Source: JBEVEP01 sp040512755 | GTDB taxonomy: Bacteria; Pseudomonadota; Alphaproteobacteria; Rhizobiales; Rhizobiaceae | Direction of reading: 5' to 3' | Assembly: GCA_040512755.1 (NCBI GenBank) | Contig: JBEVEP010000020.1 | Coordinates: 1-8,452, forward strand | DNA: 8,452 bases | In this document: positions 1 through 6,951 of the stretch, in pieces | Layout: every line of letters begins with the position of its first letter | How positions within the stretch are numbered: position 1 is the stretch's first letter | The notes under the pieces: model-generated | What the model was told of the DNA's origin: nothing | The model's database searches: none | Seen by the model: only the letters and a program-made list of their open reading frames with translations | Translations under genes and position numbers: made by a program

Positions 1-2
1 CG

Positions 3-93
3 CTCCTCTACCCGCTTGCGGGGGTGAGGAGTGGTCGCCGAAGGCGACGAAAAGCCAACGATTTGGCCTTTCGAACGACGAACGCCCGAAGCC
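3..93. repeat. Hairpin-rich intergenic repeat, probably a Hyphomicrobiales mosaic element
   Basis: Three or four short inverted repeats are packed head to tail. CTCCTC (3-8) pairs with GAGGAG (26-31) around an inner CCCGC/GCGGG. GTCGCC (34-39) pairs with GGCGAC (43-48) across a GAA loop. AAAGCCAA (51-58) pairs imperfectly with TTGGCCTTT (63-71). GGC..TTCG (65-73) can pair with CGAAGCC (87-93). The rest of 94-163 is GC-rich and shows no reading frame I can support. The style matches hairpin-rich repeats that I recall lying between genes in Mesorhizobium-like genomes, but that resemblance is from memory. The element may also act as transcription-stop structure for the small minus-strand gene ending at 164. 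Confidence 0.5.
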
Positions 94-163
94 ATAGCGA
101 AGGGCCGGGCCGGGCAGGCAGGTGAGGGGCAGTCCAGACGGTCGAAAGCAGGAGCCATCGGTC

Positions 164-394
164 TCACAGCTTACCGGCGATCCGCGCGGGCCGCAGAGGC
201 TCGCATCTGATCTTCAGGTATTCGCTGGGCGCCTTCCCTCCGAGTGTCGTTCGCGCCATCAAGGCCTGAGCCTGCATGCCGCAGGCGATTGGGCTCGACG
301 TTTCATGCGCACTGATAACGCTGAGGGCAGTTTCGGGCTGGCAATCCGCCGGTGAAAGTGCGGCTGAGCAGACAAGGACCACAATCTGAAGCAT
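164..394 (-). CDS. Small exported-looking cysteine-containing hypothetical protein (76 aa)
   Basis: The reading frame stays open further upstream to 481, but the start at 394 is preferred. It has a GGAG ribosome binding site at 405-402, seven bases before the ATG, and it puts a hydrophobic stretch at the N-terminus. The protein begins MLQIVVLVCSAALSPADC, which resembles a short signal peptide or lipoprotein-like leader with possible cleavage around residues 16-17. The rest (about 60 residues) is polar and contains Cys18, Cys38 and Cys64, plus a YLKIRCE segment near residues 59-65. The odd cysteine count would allow one disulfide plus one free thiol. I believe similar 70-80 residue proteins with a 'DCQ...ALDVI...CG...YLKI.C' pattern are common orphans in rhizobial genomes, but I cannot check this here. 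The function is unknown. It lies on the same strand downstream of the marR-type gene, 152 bases away, so it is probably a separate transcript. Confidence 0.62.
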   Translation of the reverse strand: MLQIVVLVCSAALSPADCQPETALSVISAHETSSPIACGMQAQALMARTTLGGKAPSEYLKIRCEPLRPARIAGKL

Positions 395-442
395 GTTACG
401 GCTCCACGCATGACCAGTTACGAGCCATAGGCTATGCTGTCC

Positions 443-478
443 TTGTTGCACTGCAAAACAAATGCTGCATTGCAACAA
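443..478. promoter_or_regulatory. TGC-rich 13-base inverted repeat, candidate operator
   Basis: TTGTTGCACTGCA (443-455) faces TGCATTGCAACAA (466-478) across a 10-base spacer, with 12 of 13 pairs matching. It sits 49 bases upstream of the small minus-strand gene that starts at 394, where a repressor or activator site would be expected. TGC-rich repeats of this kind resemble sites bound by PhaR/AniA-type regulators of alphaproteobacteria; that link is by analogy only. No T-run follows on either strand, so a simple terminator is less likely. The rest of the 395-546 intergenic stretch shows nothing else I can support. Confidence 0.45.
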
Positions 479-546
479 CACAAAGCGTTACCAAGGCTTT
501 GGATTTGAACTGTAGCCTGCTGCTGCGGTGCAGTATGTGCGCAATT

Positions 547-1005
547 TCACGCGAGCTTTGCCAACAGCTTCAGAAAAGCGGCCACTTCCTTGGCCGAGAG
601 CGGAGCGAGCGTCTCTTCCGTGATTTTTCTTGCCTTGGGAATCAATTGTTCGACCGCTTGGCGACCCTGATCCGTTAGCTTGACCAGTAACCGTCGCTTA
701 TCTCCGTCATGCTTCGCAAGCACGACAAGGCCACGCGTCTTCAGCCGGTCGATCACACCCTTCACTGTGGCGGCATCCATCGCGATCATCTGGCCCAAAT
801 GGTTCTGAGAGGTTTCCCCGACATCGTACAGCTTCGCGAGCGCAGCAAACTGCGGGGGCGTCAGGTCCGCGATGTGCGACGCGAAGATGGCGACATGCCG
901 CTGGTGTGCCTTACGCAGCACAAAACCGACCTGATCTTGCAGATGATAATCCGATGCCGCCGCTTCCGGCCCGGCGAGTTCGACAGTGTCCCGCACAGCG
1001 CTCAC
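547..1005 (-). CDS. MarR-family transcriptional regulator, probable nicotinate-pathway sensor
   Basis: This is a 152-residue winged-helix regulator of typical MarR length. The DNA-binding domain spans about residues 45-115. A recognition-helix region lies around 75-92 (AATVKGVIDRLKTRGLV). The wing motif follows at residues 99-111 (HDGDKRRLLVKLT), matching the family's D-x-R-x(3-5)-LT signature. Helices at both ends would form the dimer interface. The start is GTG at 1005, whose GTGA overlaps the TGA stop of the upstream DUF1185 gene, so translation is probably coupled. As last gene of a catabolic operon it most likely controls its own operon and perhaps the divergent pncA. Known MarR regulators of nicotinate degradation (NicR of Pseudomonas putida, BpsR of Bordetella) respond to 6-hydroxynicotinate. 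That this protein does the same is inferred from gene context, not from ligand residues. Confidence 0.92.
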   Translation of the reverse strand: MSAVRDTVELAGPEAAASDYHLQDQVGFVLRKAHQRHVAIFASHIADLTPPQFAALAKLYDVGETSQNHLGQMIAMDAATVKGVIDRLKTRGLVVLAKHDGDKRRLLVKLTDQGRQAVEQLIPKARKITEETLAPLSAKEVAAFLKLLAKLA

Positions 1006-1586
1006 CGGAGCCCGTCCTGCCCTTTGACGTCAGCCGCCGCCAAGCCGCCCATGCGGGCGTGGATGCGTGGACCCGTCGTCATGACGAGACAGAAAAGGAT
1101 CTCGTCGGGCCGCGGCCCATCGCTGATCCCGACCTCCATCGCGTCGAAATGGCTTCGCACATAGGCTGCGTTGATGTGGCCGATCGGCACGTCAAGGCGG
1201 CTGCCGAACGCGCCGACCTTCTTGGCAGATGGCACGATCGCCTTGGCTTCGCCCAACCTTTCGCGCATCGCGTAGCCGCCTGGCACATGCCACAGCGCAC
1301 CGTGCTCCAGCTCCCCGGCGGTGCCCACGATCGCGCCCTTGCCGAATCCGTCGATCGCCTTGATATCCCCGCCCAGCGCGACGACAAGCCGGTCGGTCAG
1401 TTGCAGTCCGAGCGGTTTCAGGTCGTCCATCGCGGCTTGCAATTCCTCGACGTACCGCCCGGCGAATGGATTCCTGACCAGCGCCATGGCTGCTGCCCGG
1501 CGGCGCGGCTCCTTCGCCGCGGGACCGCCCTCGTGAAAAATCTCTTCGACCAGAACGGCCACTTTTCGGATCGGAAAGTCAGGCAT
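1002..1586 (-). CDS. DUF1185 / AA_synth family protein (194 aa), role in pathway unknown
   Basis: Full-length member of the family annotated as 'amino acid synthesis protein' (Pfam AA_synth, formerly DUF1185). Features I associate with the family are visible: RNPFAGRY (residues 38-45), GKGAIVGTAGELEHGA (82-97), LDVPIGH (131-137), VRSHFD (143-148) and a DGPRPDEI segment (156-163). There is no signal peptide or membrane segment, so it is cytoplasmic. Structures of the family are reported to resemble the Bacillus chorismate mutase fold; the 'amino acid synthesis' name has no solid biochemical basis that I know of. Translation starts at ATG 1586 with an AGAGG-type ribosome binding site, 15 bases after the UPF0280 stop. 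This is the only junction in the operon without an overlap. The context suggests it acts on an intermediate of 6-hydroxynicotinate reduction, possibly ring opening of the cyclic enamide. Family call firm, function open. Confidence 0.9.
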   Translation of the reverse strand: MPDFPIRKVAVLVEEIFHEGGPAAKEPRRRAAAMALVRNPFAGRYVEELQAAMDDLKPLGLQLTDRLVVALGGDIKAIDGFGKGAIVGTAGELEHGALWHVPGGYAMRERLGEAKAIVPSAKKVGAFGSRLDVPIGHINAAYVRSHFDAMEVGISDGPRPDEILFCLVMTTGPRIHARMGGLAAADVKGQDGLR

Positions 1587-1601
1587 ATGACCTCTTTCTG
1601 C

Positions 1602-2540
1602 TCACAAAAGTTCGGCTGACGCCGCTGTCTTTGCCCCCAGCAGCGAGAACCCGACGGGCAAGGGATTTCGATCGGAACTCGCTCCGTAGCCGACGCGCGT
1701 GCGATGCATCAGGTCACCGCATAACCGAACTTCACCTGCAAGGAAAAGCGCCGCAGCCACGATCGTGCGATCGCTGCGCATTGCCTCCGCCACCGCCAGC
1801 CCGCGATCCAACGCCGCGGCGACATCGCGCGAAGACAATGCACCGACATGCCGGGTCACCATTCGCGCGCCAAGATCGCTGTCGGGGTCGATCGTGCAGG
1901 CCGCGACCCGCACGACGCCGGGATGTCCGGGCAGGTCGACAGCATTGGCGATCAATGTTGCTGCGGCATCGGCTTCGGCGGCGGTTCCCGCCAGGACCGT
2001 CACGGCATCGGCAATTCCCAGGGAATGGCTGCGGCCGCGCCAGCCACTTGTGGCGATCCCGCGAACCGGATCTTCCGCGAAGATCGCGATGCGGTCAGCG
2101 AATCCTTGCCCGGTACCGGCAATGGCGGCGGTCAGGGAGTGTCCGTCGGCCAGATAGAGGGCACTATCGCCGCCATTGTTCACGTAGGCTTTGTCGAGAG
2201 TCCTGCCGCTGAGCAGCGCCGTCATGATTTCGTCAGCGACTGAGCCTGCCACGGCTGCCATGGGCGTGATGAAGGCCGGGAAATGACGGCAAACCGCCCG
2301 CTCCATGCGGCCGGCGATCGGGCCAGCGAACGAGCGTGGCCTGGTCGCAGCGGGACGGCGGAGTTCGGCCAGTTCTTCCACCAGCTCGTTCAGCACCGTT
2401 TCGAACCGCTTCACGGCCTGAGCATACGCCCGTTGAACCTCCTCAGCCCGGCCAAATGCCTCAATGATGAGGTCGATGGGTCCGTGATTGAGATGCAGCC
2501 GCCGACCATCCGGAAGCCATGCAGCTTGCGAACCGTTCAT
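1602..2540 (-). CDS. UPF0280 family protein, ApbE-like (312 aa); candidate flavin transferase
   Basis: The protein shows the ApbE-superfamily pattern of the UPF0280 group. It has PMAAVAGSVADEI (residues 93-105), the nucleotide/metal-site-like VNNGGDSAL (120-128), and GIATSGWRGRSHSLGIADAV (161-180), followed by an EADAAATLIANA segment (189-200). In true ApbE enzymes the corresponding regions bind FAD and Mg2+ and transfer FMN to a Thr or Ser of the target protein. UPF0280 proteins are distant relatives with no established activity that I know of. The start at 2540 is chosen because it forms an ATGA overlap with the reductase stop. A longer frame from 2579 has no ribosome binding site. The gene directly follows a reductase whose E. 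barkeri homologue carries covalent flavin, so a dedicated flavin-attachment role is plausible but unproven. No signal peptide is seen, unlike many classical ApbE proteins, so it should be cytoplasmic. Confidence 0.88.
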   Translation of the reverse strand: MNGSQAAWLPDGRRLHLNHGPIDLIIEAFGRAEEVQRAYAQAVKRFETVLNELVEELAELRRPAATRPRSFAGPIAGRMERAVCRHFPAFITPMAAVAGSVADEIMTALLSGRTLDKAYVNNGGDSALYLADGHSLTAAIAGTGQGFADRIAIFAEDPVRGIATSGWRGRSHSLGIADAVTVLAGTAAEADAAATLIANAVDLPGHPGVVRVAACTIDPDSDLGARMVTRHVGALSSRDVAAALDRGLAVAEAMRSDRTIVAAALFLAGEVRLCGDLMHRTRVGYGASSDRNPLPVGFSLLGAKTAASAELL

Positions 2541-4057
2541 TGCGCAGGGCTCTTGCGCAATGACTGGAGCAGCGGCCATGGATTGCGCGCTGCTGCCTCC
2601 CGGCGCGGATTAAGATACTCACCGCCATGCGCCAGCACATCCTCGACCGTGCGCACGTGCGCCATGTGACCGCCCAGCCGCTCATAGTCGTCCCGGCGCA
2701 ATGTGAACTCGATGGGCGCTACCAGGGCCGGCGTCGGCACGTAGCCGAATGCGTTGTCCGGCACCCGGGTCACGTCGACCATCAGCGTTATGCCGCCGCC
2801 CGGCCAGACATAAACAGGGGCTCCCCCGACCGTCACATAGGTGTTCAGCCCTTGAACCGAGCGGGTGAGATTGACAGGGTTTTCCACCACTCCGGCCCGC
2901 AGCGAACCGCCTGCCCCACCCATGAAGAGCACCGTGCAAAGCGCCGGCTCGCAATTGTCCTCGATCAGGCCGACGGATTTCCGAAGCCGTTCAGGGAAGG
3001 GCTTTTCGACGGGCCTGAGGTCGTCGTCGAGCTCGTAGTAGGCAAACTGTTCGCCCGTGGTTGAAACCATCAGCAGTGATAGTCCGGGCCGAGCGCCTTT
3101 TCGGGCGTTCCATTCCCCCAAAATGCTGAGTGGGTTCGAAATTGTCGTGCCGCCCCAGCCAAGGCCGGGCTCGGACACCTTGAAATAACGGCCCGGGGTC
3201 GAACGCCGGCCCACGATCTTGATGCCCGTATCTTCCCACCCCAGTACCTTGCCGGCCTGATGTTCCGAAACGACGCCGGTGATGTGATCGTCGACGACGA
3301 CGACCTCGTCCACGAGGCCGCGCCATTGCGTGGCGAACATGCCGATCGTGGCCGAGCCGCAACCGACGCGCGTCCGCGTTTCCTTAGTGCCATCGATCAC
3401 GGGGGCCTTACCCGCTTCGACAATGACGTTCGCGCCGCCATCGATGGCGAGTTCCACCGGCTTTCGGTTGCAGAGGTCGAGAAGCGTCTCGCAGGTCACC
3501 CTGCCTTCCGCCTTCGAGCCTCCGGTCAGGTGAGTAACGCCGCCGAGCGACAGCATCTGCGAACCGTATTCGCCCGTCGTGACATGGCCGACAGCTTCGC
3601 CCTGCGCCCGCACTGTCGCCGTTTCCGGGCCGAGATGACGGTCGGTGTCGATCTTCACTTTCACGCCGCAGTAGGAGAAGATGCCTTCCGTCACGACGGT
3701 GACGAGATCAACGCCCTCGACCTCCTGCGACACGATGAAGGGCGCGGGCTTGTAGTCCGGATAGGTCGTGCCAGCCCCTATCGCCGTGACAAAGCGGCGG
3801 CCCCTGTTCACGAGATCGCCGTTCCAGGGTTTGCCGTCGAACGGAACGACCTCACTTCCGGCGTTTACGGCGTCACTCAGGATAGTGAGAGGGTCCATGC
3901 GCACGATGCGGCCACCGACATTGCCGTAGCGGTCGCAGGCGCCGGTTCGACCTTCCGCGATGTAGCACATCACGGGACATGCATCGCAGCGGATCTTGTC
4001 GCCGATCTGCTTGGCACCAGCCTCGTGTGTTTCAAAGCGTTCCGCGACTTCGCTCAT
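2537..4057 (-). CDS. hnr: 6-hydroxynicotinate reductase-type iron-sulfur protein (506 aa)
   Basis: Recognised as a homologue of the 6-hydroxynicotinate reductase of Eubacterium barkeri. That enzyme reduces 6-hydroxynicotinate to 1,4,5,6-tetrahydro-6-oxonicotinate and was reported to hold covalent flavin, one [2Fe-2S] and two [4Fe-4S] clusters. The N-terminus has an iron-sulfur motif C-x2-C-x3-C-x9-C (Cys24, 27, 31, 41). Further cysteines lie at 130, 189, 196, 233, 369 and 374, ten in all. Glycine-rich segments stand out: LGWGGTTIS (299-307), GGAGGSL (380-386) and WPGGGITL (418-425). GGTTIS loosely resembles the ApbE flavinylation motif. No signal peptide or membrane helix is visible, so it is cytoplasmic. 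The start at 4057 overlaps the hydroxylase stop as ATGA, with AAGG seven bases upstream. Electrons probably come from ferredoxin or a similar low-potential donor, by analogy. The family call is from recognition; the substrate is supported by the neighbouring hydroxylase and pncA. Confidence 0.85.
   Translation of the reverse strand: MSEVAERFETHEAGAKQIGDKIRCDACPVMCYIAEGRTGACDRYGNVGGRIVRMDPLTILSDAVNAGSEVVPFDGKPWNGDLVNRGRRFVTAIGAGTTYPDYKPAPFIVSQEVEGVDLVTVVTEGIFSYCGVKVKIDTDRHLGPETATVRAQGEAVGHVTTGEYGSQMLSLGGVTHLTGGSKAEGRVTCETLLDLCNRKPVELAIDGGANVIVEAGKAPVIDGTKETRTRVGCGSATIGMFATQWRGLVDEVVVVDDHITGVVSEHQAGKVLGWEDTGIKIVGRRSTPGRYFKVSEPGLGWGGTTISNPLSILGEWNARKGARPGLSLLMVSTTGEQFAYYELDDDLRPVEKPFPERLRKSVGLIEDNCEPALCTVLFMGGAGGSLRAGVVENPVNLTRSVQGLNTYVTVGGAPVYVWPGGGITLMVDVTRVPDNAFGYVPTPALVAPIEFTLRRDDYERLGGHMAHVRTVEDVLAHGGEYLNPRREAAARNPWPLLQSLRKSPAQ
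2540..2560 (-). promoter_or_regulatory. Hairpin abutting the UPF0280 start codon
   Basis: On the minus-strand mRNA, TTGCGCA (2560-2554) can pair perfectly with TGCGCAA (2546-2540) across a 7-base loop, AGAGCCC. The last A of the stem is the first base of the UPF0280 ATG. A possible Shine-Dalgarno stretch (AAGAG) lies at the end of the left arm and in the loop. The stem is inside the 3' end of the reductase coding sequence, so ribosomes finishing that gene would melt it. This fits translational coupling of the two genes, but a 7-base palindrome in GC-rich coding DNA can also arise by chance. Confidence 0.35.
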
Positions 4058-6951
4058 GACGACACCTTCGCGGCATGGATCGCTGCCAGCACGCGGCTCG
4101 GCGTCGCGGGAAGCGTCGTCACCAGCGCGCCCGTAGCGTGACGGATCGCATTGAGAATTGCCGGCGCGGTCGGGATCAGCACATGTTCGCCCAGGCCCTT
4201 CGCGCCGAACGGACCTTCGGGGTCCGGCACTTCGATGAGAATCGTCTCGATAGGCGGAACGTCGCCGATCGTCGGGATCAGATAGTCGTGAAGATTTTCG
4301 GTGCGGCCGGGGACATATTCCTCCATCAACGCCATGCCGATGCCTTGTGCGATACCGCCCTCGATCTGCCCCTCTACCAGCACAGGGTTGATCGCCTTGC
4401 CAACATCATGCGCCGCCGTGATTTTGATTAGCTTGACGGTGCCCAGCGCCAGATCGACTTCGAGTTCGGCGATTTGGGCGCCATAGCCGTAAATGGCGTA
4501 GGGTCTGCCCTGACCCTTGGCGTCCAGTGGCGTGGTGGGCGGGTCGTAGGTTTCCTGCGCTGCGAAGACAAAGCCGTCCGCATCCGCACCCATCGCTGTC
4601 AGATCGATATGGCGCACCGCATCCCCCTCGTGGATCGTCAGTGCTCGTCCGCTGAGTGATAACGACGCTCGCTCGGATACATTGGCAAATCGCAATATCG
4701 CGTCACGCAGGCTTTGCGCCGCGTGCTGAGCAGCCTTGCCGGACACAAATGTCGTGCGGGACGCGGAAGTCTTGCCGGCATCCGGCGTAATGGCAGTGTC
4801 GGCCCCTTTCAGCTGAAAGTCGGCGAGCGGCAAACCCAGTGTCTCGGCGACGATCTGGCTGATTACCGTGTTCGATCCCTGGCCGATGTCGACCGCGCCT
4901 TGATGAAATACAACCTTGCCCTCCGCCGAAATGCCCACTTTCATCGTTGCCGGGTTCGGCAGCCCGGTATTGCCGCACCCGTACCAGCAGGACGCGACGC
5001 CGACGCCCCGTCTCAGACCTCTATCCCGCAAATTAACGGAAGTGGCATCATTGAGCGCGCGCGTCCAATGCGGTTTGAGTGCCAGGAGACACTCCCGTAT
5101 CCCGACACCTTCGTTAAGACTATGGCCCGTAACCGTTTCGGAGCCGTTCTGAATTGCATTCTTCAAGCGAAATTCCAGCCTGTCCATGCCGACCCGATCG
5201 GCCAGTTGGTCATACAGCGTCTCCTGCATGATCGTTGCCTGGGGCACGCCAAACCCGCGGAAAGCACCGGAGACGGGGCCATTGGTATGGATCGCCCGCC
5301 CGATAGCGCGATAATTCGGCGTGGCATACGGGCCGCAGGCATGCACCGGCACTCGTATTGCCACGGTCGGACCCCAACTCGCGTAGGCTCCCGTGTTGAA
5401 GTCGCCTTCGAACACCATGCCGGTCACGGTTCCCTCGGCATCGGCGGCGATCGTGGCCTGCATCATGGCGGGATGGCGCTTCGTCGTCGACATCATGGAC
5501 TCCGCCCGCGAATAGGCCAGTGCGGCCGGACGGTGAGTCTTCAAGGCGACAAGCCCGATCAAAGGCTGTACGGACATATCCAGCTTGGAACCGAAACCGC
5601 CACCGGTTGCTGTCGATACGATGCGGACGTTTTCGGGCTTCAGCCCGAGCACAGCGGCTGTATCGTTGCGATCCATGTAGGGCGCCTGGGTACAGGCGCG
5701 GATGACCAGCGTGTCGCCATCCATCTCTGCCCAGCCAGCCTCTGGCTCAATGTAGGCGTGCTCCACAAAGGACGTTTCGATCGTTCCGGAAACGGAACAA
5801 GACGATCTTTTTATAGCATTATCAGCATTGCCTTTCTCCACGAAGCCTTGGACCAGTATGTTGTCTGGACGCCCGGCATGAATCAATTCGGTGGCTGCCA
5901 GTGCTTCGTGAGGATCGAGAGTAAAGGGTAGCTCCGTCCAACTGATGGGGAACTCGCTGAGGTCCAAGTCGCCAATCGCGGCCGCTTCACCGGCGATCAC
6001 CGCAACGGCTTCGCCGCGAAACCGGGCCGTAGTCCCGGCCAGTGCAGGTTGGTCGGCGAAAGCCGGCAACACGCCGAAGCAATTGCGCCCGGGAATGTCC
6101 TTCGCCGTATAGAGCGCGGCAATGCCGGTGTGCTCGGCGACAAACCCATCCAGATCGCCGAAAGAGAAAGATGCGCGCCAATACGGCGAGCGCACGACGA
6201 GAACTGCGAGCGCGTCGCTGGGGAAACCGTCCGCGCCAAAGAGTTCCGCCCCGGTGACCTTCGGGACGCCGTCCAAGCGGATTATCCGTTTCCCTACTGT
6301 CTCGACCACCGGCGGGGGGCTGCGATCGGCTCGGGCGCGCCGTTCGGAGCTTGCCGCTTGGAGCTCACTTTTACCAACGCATTGCACATCCTGAGGGTCA
6401 AGGGCCGCGACGGAGCGGCTGTTTTCTTTTCCGGAGGTGAAACTATCGGCTGGCTGCCCGGAGCCGGCGTCTTCCGGTGTTCGCGTACCTTGGATCCGGC
6501 CTGCTTCAACCACAGCGTGGATAATCTTGCGATAGCCGGTGCAGCGGCAAAGTATGCCGCCCAGCGCCGATTTTACGTCTTCCTCGCTTGGCGTTGGATT
6601 GCGCTCAAGCAGTGCCGTCGCTGCCATCAGAAGGCCCGGGGTACAAATGCCGCATTGCGCCGCGCCATGTTGAAGGAACGACGCTTGCAACAAGGAAAGT
6701 TGCCCGTTGGCCAGGCCCTCGACGGTCCGCACTTTCCTGCCCGCCGCCGATGCGGCCGGAACCAGGCAGGCGCAGACCGGTTCATCATCAAGGAGCACCG
6801 TACAAGCCCCGCAATCTCCTGCATCACAGCCAACCTTGGTGCCCGTCAATCGCAGCTCGTCGCGCAGTATTGTAGAGAGCCGGGCGATGGGCGACACAGT
6901 GACCGCGACGGGCTGGCCATTGACCTCCAGGCTGATCCCGGCGGCGTTCAT
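4054..6951 (-). CDS. Molybdenum hydroxylase, fused [2Fe-2S] and molybdopterin subunit (965 aa); probable nicotinate dehydrogenase
   Basis: Two parts usually made as separate proteins are joined. Residues 1-150 are a CoxS/XdhC-like iron-sulfur domain: the plant-type [2Fe-2S] set is Cys42, 47, 50 and 62, and the second set is Cys100, 103, 135 and 137 (QCGIC and CRC). A polar linker of about 65 residues follows. Residues 217-965 are a xanthine-dehydrogenase-family molybdopterin domain with TQAPYMDR (421-428), TGGGFGSK (449-456), SGAFRGFG (561-568), GKTSASR (726-732) and GAKGLGE (916-922), where Glu922 matches the catalytic glutamate. The likely reaction is hydroxylation of nicotinate at C6 with water as oxygen source, inferred from the reductase next door. 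There is no cytochrome c domain, so electrons should leave through the FAD subunit. The start at 6951 forms ATGA with the FAD subunit stop. It is cytoplasmic, with no Tat signal. Family certain, substrate inferred. Confidence 0.94.
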   Translation of the reverse strand: MNAAGISLEVNGQPVAVTVSPIARLSTILRDELRLTGTKVGCDAGDCGACTVLLDDEPVCACLVPAASAAGRKVRTVEGLANGQLSLLQASFLQHGAAQCGICTPGLLMAATALLERNPTPSEEDVKSALGGILCRCTGYRKIIHAVVEAGRIQGTRTPEDAGSGQPADSFTSGKENSRSVAALDPQDVQCVGKSELQAASSERRARADRSPPPVVETVGKRIIRLDGVPKVTGAELFGADGFPSDALAVLVVRSPYWRASFSFGDLDGFVAEHTGIAALYTAKDIPGRNCFGVLPAFADQPALAGTTARFRGEAVAVIAGEAAAIGDLDLSEFPISWTELPFTLDPHEALAATELIHAGRPDNILVQGFVEKGNADNAIKRSSCSVSGTIETSFVEHAYIEPEAGWAEMDGDTLVIRACTQAPYMDRNDTAAVLGLKPENVRIVSTATGGGFGSKLDMSVQPLIGLVALKTHRPAALAYSRAESMMSTTKRHPAMMQATIAADAEGTVTGMVFEGDFNTGAYASWGPTVAIRVPVHACGPYATPNYRAIGRAIHTNGPVSGAFRGFGVPQATIMQETLYDQLADRVGMDRLEFRLKNAIQNGSETVTGHSLNEGVGIRECLLALKPHWTRALNDATSVNLRDRGLRRGVGVASCWYGCGNTGLPNPATMKVGISAEGKVVFHQGAVDIGQGSNTVISQIVAETLGLPLADFQLKGADTAITPDAGKTSASRTTFVSGKAAQHAAQSLRDAILRFANVSERASLSLSGRALTIHEGDAVRHIDLTAMGADADGFVFAAQETYDPPTTPLDAKGQGRPYAIYGYGAQIAELEVDLALGTVKLIKITAAHDVGKAINPVLVEGQIEGGIAQGIGMALMEEYVPGRTENLHDYLIPTIGDVPPIETILIEVPDPEGPFGAKGLGEHVLIPTAPAILNAIRHATGALVTTLPATPSRVLAAIHAAKVSS

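Noticed and set aside
122..355. Plus-strand frame of 77 codons near the left edge
   Set aside because: It overlaps the better supported minus-strand small gene, starts in the repeat-like region and resembles no known protein.
906..1619. Plus-strand open frame of 237 codons over the DUF1185 and MarR genes
   Set aside because: It spans antisense across two well-supported minus-strand genes, and its His/Arg/Asp-rich composition is typical of a shadow frame.
2541..2579. Longer UPF0280 protein starting at 2579
   Set aside because: No ribosome binding site precedes it, while the ATG at 2540 forms the same 4-base overlap seen at other junctions of the operon.
3260..4141. Plus-strand open frame of 293 codons opposite the reductase
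   Set aside because: It is the antisense shadow of the reductase and the end of the hydroxylase, with no domain or ribosome binding site worth keeping.
4714..5931. Plus-strand open frame of 405 codons opposite the molybdopterin subunit
   Set aside because: It is entirely antisense to a gene with clear catalytic motifs. Long antisense frames are common in GC-rich coding DNA, and the translation shows no recognisable domain.
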